From positions 13,773,337 to 13,837,336 of the forward strand of contig NC_087080.1 in the NCBI RefSeq assembly GCF_026151205.1: DNA of 64,000 bases. The letters run 5' to 3'. Source of the stretch: Bolinopsis microptera. Its lineage: Eukaryota; Ctenophora; Tentaculata; Lobata; Bolinopsidae. Of the stretch, positions 38,101-50,100 are shown piece after piece. The translations under genes were made by a program, and so were the position numbers. The notes under the pieces are model-generated. The model worked only from the letters and a program-made list of their open reading frames with translations, ran no database searches and was not told the origin of the DNA. Position 1 is the stretch's first letter. Every line of letters begins with the position of its first letter.

Positions 38101-41100
38101 GGTAAATTTAAGGTGATATTTTACGGAGAAAAAGCTTGATGTGAGACAAGTTTATATTTTAAAACAAAAGTTTTTATTTGCTTCGCGAACACCCCGAAGA
38201 TATTTAATAACCTCACCAGAATTGATGGAATTTTCAGCATTTTCCTCGTTAATCTTCTGATTCCGGAGCATGCTACCAACTTTGTTAAACAAATCCTCCT
38301 GTCTGTTAGCTTTCTTCAGCTCACGGTAAAAGGGCAGCTCCGGCGAGGTGGCCTTTATATAATCTATTGTCTGGGGGAAGTGGCCGTCAGGATATAGTTA
38401 ACAAGATGCTGATCATACACTATCTTCCAGGCAATCAAACTTCATGGAAAAATTTTCTAAGATACAGATAAGCAATACAACGCTTCCAGTAAAAATTCCC
38501 AAAATTTTCGATGGATGTGTCAGGACGCAACCCAACAGTACCTGAAATAAACAGTCTCTGTCGCTGTCAGGACAGGAAGGGAGTGAAGGAGCACCAGAGT
38601 CCGTCCTACAGAGGGTACGGGAGGGGGTTAGGGTAGGGTAGTCTTCAACCTGAAGTGTAGATTACTTAAAATGGGGGATTTGTGTGTACTGTTTTACATG
38701 TTTAATCATTTAGAATGTTTCCAGGGTATTTAGTGTAGTTTGTTTTATAAAACCTTGGTATGGAAAATTTTAGAAGCAAACTAATGTAAATACTAGACAT
38801 TTTTTCTTTTGTTCAAATTCTCATTGATTATACACGTTATATATACGTGCTTGATTCTCTTACTGAAGCAACTTGCTGACTTGTGGCACAATTTATCTCT
38901 GACACGGTCAAATTTGAGCAGGTAATAAGGTAGCACACCCCAAATACAGTAATAGGATCGTCGCACGACGGGTATCTGATATTACATACCAAAACTTGAA
39001 AACTTATCAAGTACAGTTATTAAATCTGAATTTTAATCGCAAATTACCGTCAACTCAAAAGTAAACTAAAAATGTCCAAAAGGAGCAAGCACAGTTAAAA
39101 ACTGTGTTTCGTTTCGTAATGAGTCACACACATTACTTTCTACTAACAAGCCGATAATAAATTATATGAGTTCAGCTTTTTGAACAAGAATCACACTTTG
39201 AACGAAAACCGCACATTCTTAAAAATACTCAGCTTCGAATAGGAAGCTGGAAGCTATGGGAATGTTTAGAGAACGTCTTTTTTTTGCTACAATTTTGGAA
39301 TTTTATTTTGTGGTCGCCACAAGCTTGTGAGCTCAAAAAAACATTCAGGGTAAAATATTATATAAATTTGCGATATTGATACAATTAGTTAATTAAAATG
39401 GAAATCTTCTTGAATATACTTGAATATAGCAAATTTAAATAACAATAATTAAAGATTTAAATAGTGTTAAAATTGTTACAATCACAATAACGCCATACAA
39501 TATTGTTATGTTTGTTTATTTCATTGTTATGTTTGTTACCATCTGCATCATAGTACCGACTTATAACCAACAAAACAACATCAACATGGCGAACCTAGCA
39601 AGCTTGGAACGAGGGGCCGATCTCCTTTTCGTGTAGCGCTCGTCCACGGTCCTTTCGGTACAGATTTCCCAGCAGCATAGTCGGGACGCTGGCCCAGGCA
39701 TATGCACTCGTGTTATTTTCACAGCTCTAATGAAAGCCACTACCATTTACACCATGGTTTGGTGAGTGACGGCTGCCCTTCAGTTTTTGAGATTTTGGCC
39801 CAACTGGGATTCGAACTCGCAACCTCCAGGCCAGTAGACAAGCGGATTAACCAACTAAGCCACTGAGCCAACTAAACTTTAAAAAGGCAGAACAAACTTT
39901 AATGTGGTTAGGTCTAGAGTTTTCATACAAAGGCAACACCACTGCACATAGCTGAACTGCTAAACTAGGCGTTTCTTGTGATTATTGTAGTAACGGTATC
40001 TTTCAGAAAGATTCTTTCTTTGCTCTGGTCTCAAGAACACTGGTTTCAAGAACTACTTGCTATTGGCTACAACACTCCAGAAGCTAGCTTTATCATTCGT
40101 ATGTTGACAAATTACTTGTGAGCCCTTACTTAGCAGAAACTTTGGGGAACTTTATTTTGTTACCAGTCGGACTACCATGCTGAAATTACTTTTCTGCTGC
40201 GTAAGTGCTAAGAGGAAAGATAATGTAAGGTATAAGGGAGTGAAGAATACAAATCAATTATTTAGATCAATTTAGAAGTTTATGAATTAAGAAGCTAACA
40301 GTGACATTATTGATAACGTAATATGTGAACGACCCCTATATAACTAGCTAGTTTACCTGAATAATTCATTGGGTCTGGGATTGCTATTCATGCATTCTCT
40401 ATGCTTCAGATTGAGCGATCTGACAAGCAGTGTAACTCATTATCCTGGTAGCCCTGTCCCTCGAAATACAGAAGAAAGGCGATCAAAGGAGTCTTGGGAG
40501 AAGTTTTAATTGAAATTAGGATAATTTGGGGCGTCGAGAATATCTCAAGCCGAAGGTTAAACGGTTTGTCCGTGTTATTGGCCTCTATGAGCTTGAGTAG
40601 TATGCTACATATGCAGGACCACTACAATCGTTGAACTCTTGGCTCATCCTACACCTTGGCGTATGAAATTCGATTAAATGGTCTCTCTGGGCAGATGCCA
40701 AAAATTCAAAAGGTCAAAGGGTATTCCCTCAACATACAAATAGGCAGCAGTAGCAAGTTCAGTGAATCTCGGTTGAAAGTGACAAAATCTTCTTTTAGTA
40801 CACGAAAGTGTGCCAGGATTCTCCAAGGATACAGCTCCATCCAAATTAATGGCGCAAAATAAATCTAACCATTCTCTGGGTTAGGTCAGTGGTCTAAATC
40901 GTGCAGCTCACTGAAACTAATTCTAGGCAGTAATGTAGTATGTTGCTATAATTTGAGGATAACATGACACTCCAAAACTTTGAACATAACACGAGGAAAT
41001 ATGGACAGAACTGAACAAGAAAAAAACTACACTAAAAGACTGAGGAATCAGGAGGATTCTGCATCCCAGGAACCAACTACTTAGCTATCATCGCTCAATA

Positions 41101-44100
41101 ATCGGTTTGGTATCGACGCTACATACTTTGATTTTCCGACTACATACTTTGATTTTCCGACTCTTTTTTTTTTCAAAACATTCCAGTACATTGTGCAGAA
41201 AGTTGGAGATTAAAAATTTTGGAAGCATGTAGGGGTATAATAGACCTGATATTGATCGTATATAATACTAAAAATACTCTAGCACAATTGTAACTGCAGT
41301 TGTAAATGGTCCATAATTTGATATAAAAGTGACACACCGGAGCTAATTAATAGCAGACTTACCTCGACAAGATGGGATGTATAGTCTATGAGGTCGGAGG
41401 GAGGGAGGGGTGAGTTAGGGGGCTCCTTCATCGCGAAAAGTTTCTTACTTAGCCACGAAAAACGTCCTGAACAGTACAAGATATTCAATGATTAATGATG
41501 TTAGAAAAGTTTTAAAACAGAAGATCTCACTTTACCAATCATAAAACGCTATCTGAATCTCAACGATGAAAGACATAGCTTCAAACAGGTTAATTTGAGA
41601 GTGAAATTTCACCCTGGTTTTCGTACCTGCAACGTTTCTGAAGATAACCCTGCTGTAGCCAGGCTGGGACTCAAATGGAAGGTCAAAAGACAGTTCCACT
41701 TTAAGTGGCAGTTTGCCAAATTCAACCAATGAAATAACACTGTTTTTATCCATCATCAGGATTTGAAGGTCGTGCTTACGACTAAAGTGCAACGTGTCTC
41801 CATTCTTACTGAAATGTGTTATGTCGAACTGAGATTAAAAATCAGTTTTCAAAATAAATTATGATGCTCAAGGAACCCTGGTCCTTGACTAATACATAAA
41901 AATATAAATTTACTGATTACTCAGATGAGAATAACAACAAATATTGAAGGGCTTAATATTGCAACTCACTCCTCTCGGTTGTACTCGTAGACCATGCTAG
42001 AGGAGTAATCTGGTCCGCCACAAAGGGGGAACTGGTGGTACCTGTCAGTGGAGTGTTTTAATGAATAACTCCCTGACTTTTAGTGCCCACTTAAAAAGAT
42101 GTTTCATTCAATTTATAATAATAGATTAGAGTGGCTCCTAGTAATAGGTGTACCTTCTAATTCTGGTTACTGGCACTTTGATATGAAAGATGGTTTTTGC
42201 AAAGAGTGCTATAAAAAATGCTACTAGAAAGTGGATAATATAAAGACGTATCCCCCACTCCCCCAGGTACAAATAAAAACATTACCTCTGACAGAACACT
42301 AGGAGGGCTGCTGAAGCGCAGCACTTTATGTTCTTGTGAATGTGGGGTTCCTGGGAGCCCGGCAGTACAGGGTACGACATATCTGAGGGGTAGAGTTATA
42401 AACTAGATAGCATTCATTACAAAGTATAACGACCAAAATGGCACACTCACTGGGTTATCTGTCACAGAACCATTGCATTGGTTCGCTGTACCATGTGCCC
42501 CATTTCCATATAATTCTCCCCGTAGACGCCGCGTGCGAATTGGAAAATAATAATTAACAACCATATCTAAAATATCATTATAGCTTTGGTGTGACCATGA
42601 TTATTGGCTGTTTGCCAGCTGCACCACGTACCAATAGTTTCAGGGTTAACGTCTCCCTCCTTTATATCTGATATCTTATACTCCCTCAGTCTGTCTACAT
42701 GGGCTTGGCAGTACGTTTTAACCTGCTCGTTAAACGGCTTCTCCAGTGCAACCAGCTGCAGGACCTGCGGGGGACAACTTGTTCTGTTAGATGCAGATGT
42801 TTAGAGATGTCTGATATTTCCGTATAATGCGACAATATCACAACAATGCGACTCATAAAGAATGTTCTTGTCTGGATATTAACTAAATAAGAAGAGTTGA
42901 ACAGGTTCTTATTTGGGTGCAATATCTCAAGTTGGTTACCCAGCTGATTAATTTTTGGATTTAATGTACAGTATGAAATACATTTTCGGGAAAGGAAAAT
43001 GTACACATTTACAAGTAATATAAAAGCGACCTCTAGGATCAATGGAGATGATTACAAGACAGTATATCGTTTACAGGAGCTCTGAAGGTTGATGTCAGAT
43101 GTGAACAAACCTTGAAAACAGTTTTGAGCAGGGAGGTGTACTCGGCGTACAGAACGTTCCTAGGTCCGGAGTTAACCTGAGTGTTGTGAATATCCTCCGG
43201 CATACTCAACACCCAGTCTACCAGAGCCATTATGGTACCGGTTATGACTGCTTCCTGTGGTGAGGTTGTGTTTTAAAGTGGTAGCTTGCAAGTGATTCAG
43301 CAATGAATTCTGACTACCTAAAATTAACGATTGTGCATTGTGCAAGTGGTTATACTTTTGCAGTAACAAATCCGAGTTGAAGAAGAGGATATCGTAGAAG
43401 TAATTTGAACACCAAACAGTAATCTTACCTGGTACGACTTCAAAACATTATCTTTAGCAGGTGGAGCTTTAGGAGCAGCTAGGTTGGAGCTCTGAGAGTT
43501 GGACAGAGGGTCGTAGAGAGGGGTAGGGCTAGATTTAGTGGGGCTCCCGCACTCGTACTCTTCTACTGGGCGTCTCTGGGCGTCCATGTGTTGGTTTAAG
43601 GACGAGAGCAGGACCTCTATAATCTGGAATTTACGGGAATCTTGTTAAAGAAATACATACATTCATTGCTCACTTACGTCTTACAAGTGAATTTAACTAA
43701 GGTTCAATTCTTGACGGAAAATATGTTCGAATACTTTTTTACACTTTTAATAAGATTTCATAGAAGTAATAATTGTTTACTCGCCTGTTTAGGAAGGGTA
43801 GAGTCGACCAGTAGCAGCTTATCAAAGTCACCAGCCACGTCCCTTACCACCGAGAGTGCTGACAATGCTACTTTACTGTTTGTAGACCGTACCTGTGCGG
43901 CGATAATGCTGTCTGTCTTATACTGAATATTTATAAAACTTCTTCATTTACCATACCCACTGTACTTAAACAACAAACATGTGCCGAAGAATTGAAATAA
44001 GTTGAGACTTGAGAAATCCCAAACTTCCTGAAATATCAACAAAAAACGACTATTTCACAAAAAAGGCCTGCAATAAACTGAAAATGGTATCTACAAGTTA

Positions 44101-47100
44101 CTCTTATTGGGTACCTGTAACATGACGATATTGATAAGGTCTATCAGATTCTTGACATCAGCGTACTTGTTGTTAGATCTAGTAGACGATATCTCGCTGG
44201 GTGACGAGGTCTCTATCCTGACGGTGAGATGATCAGTACATAAAGGGAATAAAAACAGACAAGAAACTGGAAGTTGTACTGAGTAAACATTTTATAGAAC
44301 TGTACTACTATTATAATATGTTATACTGGTACTACTTAAACAGGACGACTGTTTTAATTTTGGTGACCTAAGGGATAAGGTACGGTTCTGTTTCAAAACC
44401 ATGATCTAAGATCTTCGAAAGTTTGGATGTAAACTCAACAAAGCACGGTTGACCAGTGACCAGTGACCAGTGACCAGTGACCAGTGACCAGTGACCAGTG
44501 ATCAGTGACCAGTGACCAGTGACTAGTGACCAGTGACCAGTGACCAGTGACCAGTGATCAGTGACCAGTGACCAGTGACCAGTGACCAGTGACCAGTGAC
44601 CAGTGACCAGTGACCAGTGACCAGTGATCAGTCCCACCACTGGGTTACGAACCTGTTCATGATGAGGGTGGGAGATTCAGGACCAGCATCTAGTCTGTTA
44701 TCTGATCTCTTTGAAAGCATGGTCATTATCATGTAGCCAACCATCTGTATAGCTCGACTCCTGCGAGTGTGTGTTCGAGCTGAGAATAGCTACCTAGTAC
44801 TTATTTGATAATATTATATAGCGTATTTGATATCCGTCCTATAACTTTTCCTCGTGAACCGACACAAAAGACATTGCATTGGTTACCGAGCGAGATGATA
44901 ATCTTGATACTTTTTTATTTATTGACGGAAAGGATATATTATCATGTATATATGGTCTGACATTACTTATCAATGAAAATAACGGATCTACAGACCTGTT
45001 GAATTGATCAGACTCAGATTTAGCCACGTCCTTAATAGTGACTACAATCTGCTGCTTCAACAACTCGTCAGCCCACGGATAAGTGTACAGGGAACCGAGC
45101 AGAATGATAGCATCTGCTTTGGGACCACTGGCTAGGGTCTGAGGATAGTAATAGTTACCAGTCAGTAAGTTTACATTTAATGTGGTTGCTGTATGGGCCA
45201 CGTAGTTTATGTTAGTGAAAAAGAATCAGGAACGTACCAGCTTGAGATTCCTGCTATCGAGCATTAACGTGACCATTATACGTGAACCCCTCCATCAGAG
45301 TTAGCAACAACTTATCTTTTATTATAAAAGAAAGAAATGCCTTTATTTGTGACCCTCAAAAATACAGTAACGCAGCTCAATCTCTAATATGACGAGAGAG
45401 CAACTCTCATTGTCTCTAGGCTGCAAATTTTTTAGATTGCTCTACACTCTATAACAGTGAAATATTGTGCACCATTTGTGCACCATTTTTGCATCACTTA
45501 GATTTTATAGGTGGTTGTTTTGATGAAGGTTAGCTGAAGCACCCGGGGCCAGGGGGGAGGGGGGGGGGGGTGGTGGGGGTAGAGACGTTATAACCTTACC
45601 GCATCTAGCACACTGATAGCTCCCTCTGACAAACACTTCATGAGCTCGTGGAGCTGGCATCCGTTCAGGTTGATGGAGAATATGTGTTTAGTTCCTCTTA
45701 CTACCTCGAACAGCAGGTCTTGTCTGGTTTTCTGATAACACTTGTTGTTACCTGGGAAACATTCAGGTCAAATGTGTGACGAGCTAATACATTTGTATAA
45801 TACACCAGCCACTAATGTAGTAATGTAGTAATTTATAGTAATGTACTAATGTAGTAATGTAGTAATGTACTAATGTAATAATACACGAGCTAATAGTAAT
45901 ACATTAGCTAATAGTAATACATTAGTACGGCGAAAAAAGATGGGGAGTGGACAAAAAAACATTTAAGGAACTTTGTATTTACCACTGATCTTACCCATGT
46001 AGCTAATCTTCTCTACAGGCCGAACACCCTCTTTCTTGAGACAGTTTAATAGAACATTGTAGAACAAATGTAGAAGAGGTACCGGTGGTTTTATAGGGTT
46101 CAACCTGCGGCGAACAACGTAAACATCATCTGGTATCAACAATAAGATCGTGATCAACAGTCAACTTGCCACTAACGAAATACAACAATTCCACGAACTA
46201 CAAACTGTCATTAGCGCCGACTCAGGCCCTAAAACATAAAACTACCTTACAAGACACTTGCAGAGCATTCTCATGGCTGCTTTCTTGCCGGGGAGGAACT
46301 CCTCTGAGGGGTTGAGGAGGAAAGCTTCAAAGAACCAGGGTAGAATGTGGTAGATGTAGGTGAAGACAGGGTGGTCGGGTACGCTATCTCGGTAGTTACT
46401 GCCTGCGTGCTTTCTGGAGGGGAGGCTTTTGGTAATGTTGATACTTTGGTACTTTTTGGTACAGTGATGAGAGAAGTTGAATCAACTTAAGAAAGAAACT
46501 GATTTCTGATATGATGAAAATATCCTGAATCTCAAGAATTTATCGAATATAAATTTATTATTCTAACAACAAAGGAAAGGTTTTCAGAAATCACCATCGG
46601 AAAATAAATGCCACACTGGAATCTGAAACCAATAAAAACAAAAGTTGAGAATTAATCGAAGCTGTCCAAATACCTGTCCTGTTTTTCCTTGTTATCATCG
46701 AGCCAGAGCAACATATCCAGAATATCACTCAAACTCTCAAACATCCTCTTGTGAAGCACAGCACTCTTAGCGTACTTATTCGGGTTCCCCTTTAGGGTTA
46801 GGAATCGTCTCCAGAGGATTATGGGGTGCTCCCCATTATTCGGCCGTAGCTCGTCGTCATCGTCGTTCTGATCGTCCCAATCTGCTGTAGGAAGCATGTG
46901 TTACCGGAAGACAGATTGAGTTATGAGCATCAAAATATGTTCACATATAAAGATATAATTAGGGCCAAAGGGTCAAGAAATAGGGCCAGGGACGGTCTAG
47001 AAAAAAGGAGGGGTTTAGCAAAATGAGGGATCTAGAAAAAAGAGGGGTCTAGAAAAAAAGGAGGGGTCTAGAAAAAGGAGGGGTCTAGAAAAAGGAAGGG

Positions 47101-50100
47101 ATCTAGATAAAGGAGGGATCTAGAAAAAGGAAGGGTCTAGAAAGGGTCTAGAAAGAAGAATATAGATCTTTTAAATTGTACCTTGGTGAGAGTCCGAGAC
47201 TGCATTGTGGCCGTATCGAGACTAAATGGTGGAAGTATGGAAGCCAATCCTAATTTCCCCATTATTTAACTGCTTATTTTCATTCAGTTACGAAACTTGT
47301 TATCATTCAGTTACACAATCTTATCATCATTCAGTTACCCAAACGAAAGATTGGAAGATCACAACTTTTGTAGAAAACCAGACAGTCGAACAGGAGGACC
47401 TTGGTGTTACACCTTAGTGTTGCCCGTAGGGGCTTTTTGTGAAATACCATACTGTGAAGAGACCACTTCTGGTTCGCTAGGGATTGAAAAAAGTGGTAAG
47501 TTTCACCAGTTCTCTGAAATAAAGTTATTCCACGGCAACCTTACATTCACAACCCCCTTCACAACTTCAACAGTTCAACACACAGTAAACCGAAATAATA
47601 CCACCACTATTGCAGCTCTCTCAAACTATTCTGTTCTTCAGAAGCAGAAGAGGCAGTATTTACCCTGGTGAACGAGAAAGGGGGTGAAATAAGAGGAAAC
47701 CAGTACGGGTTACTCCTTTACAAGGGCGGAACGGTCTGTGCCAAACATAGCTTTAACGAAAAAGCAGCTGAAGCTATCTGGAAACACATGGGCTACAGCT
47801 GGGATGTACATGAAATGGTACATAAGAGGAGCGGGTTGTTTTCATGAAAACGCCAGTACTCACGATATAACCCTTGGAACTGTGTCATGTGCAACGGAAG
47901 ATTTTGAAAGTTGCAGTTTCTTTGAGGAAACCTCGGACTGTGACCACTGGTATTTGTGTAAATTTGAATTGTTCTTATGGAATGCCATCCCTGGTAGAAT
48001 TAGTGATGGCTGTCATCTTCATCTTGCCTCATCTCTGGATACGAAAGTGCAGGAACAGGAAAGTACAGAATCAAGTTCGGAGCCAGAAGTATTGATAAAG
48101 GGGGCTGTGGTCAGGATGACCACTACAAGATAGAGCATTGGAGCCCTGTCCTTACCCCGGTAAAATATTTATAAGTGGAAAAAAGTAAAACTTTGTTTTT
48201 TCCACATTCGTTTAGTTGCTTGTTACACACACCCTATCAAGGTTAGGGCTGCTTAACATTCTGTATGATTGTATGTACAACTCATCCAAATCTACCTCCA
48301 CTGTTGAGGAGAGAGGCCACATAATCACCACCATATTATCATAACAAACTGACGCTTCTAAAATGCTATTATCTCCTAACCTGGCCGGATACTTCTTGAA
48401 TATTCATCGTTTATAACACCAACCAGCTCTGAGTTCAACAAAAGGTTAATTTTCAGATCACTCTATGATCTCAAATTTCTCACCCAATACACTGTGCACA
48501 GTGTCTTGGAGTGTACAGGCTTTGTTATCAAGCCACACGCTACGACTCTCGGCTGCTGGTTAATCACATAATCCGAACTCAAACAATACTGCCCTCTTGA
48601 AGGGAAACACAAAATTAGCATGATTTTTCCACAAGCCTCGAGAGCTTGTCTACCCCATTACACGCTCTCCTTGATATTGAAGTTACTGTTCTATTTGCTG
48701 TACATTGATGATGCCGAAAACTACTGTTACTCTGATCGCTCTTTTTGTGACGACTCTTTCGCAGTCAACGTCGGGTAAGTTTAGTTCTAAAGTCAACATC
48801 TTCGAATAGTTTACAATTAAATCAATGGTCCTAAGTGCATAACATATTATAGTGAACGGTATGATATTCTCAGCACTTCGATCGAAAATTATTCCGCGTC
48901 AATTCAAATTTGATCTTGATACTAGCTTTGAGTTGAAACAAATGCTTCCCGTTTTGTAAAAAATGACCAATCACGCTTCAGAGACGACATGCCAGATTCA
49001 AGACCAGCGTGGCTTCCTGAAGTACGTATGCAAGAATGGGACTTCTACCTACAACAAATGCCATGATTCTGAGGAAACATATTATTCTGAATTTCCCCTC
49101 AGAGAAGTCTGCTCAAATGACCCGTTCTTTTACCAAGCTTGTGATAAAGCAATTGGAGGACGAATAACTAACGATAAGTTCCTCTGTGAGTATTTCGTGT
49201 GTAAAATATTTCCGGGGGATTATGTTTATTTCTCAAATTTATTAGAAGGATATGGCTGGATTTGTGATGGTTATGTGGATTGTGACTCTGGTATTGATGA
49301 AACAAACTGTCCTAATACAACAACAATAATGCCGAGTGGTGAAGTAATCTTTAGTCCTTACATCTGTAATGACGTATGTGACCATATGTATTGTGAAGAC
49401 GAAGCCCTATGTAATGGGTATACCTATGGAATGTACTGCAATGTTACTGACAATGAAGGGAACACAGTCTATAAATATATTAGCCCTGGGTGGATTTGTA
49501 ATGGATACCAAGAATGTGACAATGGTGAGGATGAATATAACTGTCAGGTGACAAATAAAACATTGGACACATGTCAACATGCTGACACTGGGCCACTGGT
49601 GCCAGTTTTCAATTTCACAAGATGTTATGTATTACAGGTCTTTACACACACTTATCTGCATAATTTATGCGCGGATGTAGTTCAATCAAACTGCACCGAC
49701 CACTCCAAGATAGGCATTATTTGTGAAATAAACGGATATATTTCTACAGTCTCAAAGATCATGATTAATTGTAATAAATTCGATCTGAAAGTGTGTGACG
49801 ATGGGATCGAACAGATGTGTAAACAGTTAACAGAACCATGCTTTTTACACAAGCACTTTATGTGTGATGGCCAATTTCATTGTGAAAACAAAGCTGATGA
49901 AAGACACCCCCACTGTCAATCTGTCACCCAAGGAACCTGTAAGAGAAGAGTCGGAGATCTAGGAAACCTCATGATACCCTTGGCATGGTTAGGCGATGGT
50001 ATCCAAGATTGTGTTGATGGAAGCGACGAAGCTGCCATTTGGCCTACCTGTGGAGTTGGAAAATCATATCGACTTGTTTCTAGCGAAGAAGCATGTGAAA

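Noticed and set aside
39797-39869. Functional tRNA gene
   Set aside because: The acceptor ends and both internal promoter boxes look right, but the D and anticodon stems do not pair, so a tRNA-derived repeat is more likely.
44368-44640. 90-residue frame of Thr-Gly-His-Trp-Ser repeats
   Set aside because: Translation of the GACCAGT heptamer array inside an intron.
47642-47960. Further introns explaining the frame changes in the SRCR part
   Set aside because: The frame changes occur within a few bases inside one domain with no room for an intron, so single-base shifts or sequence errors are needed.
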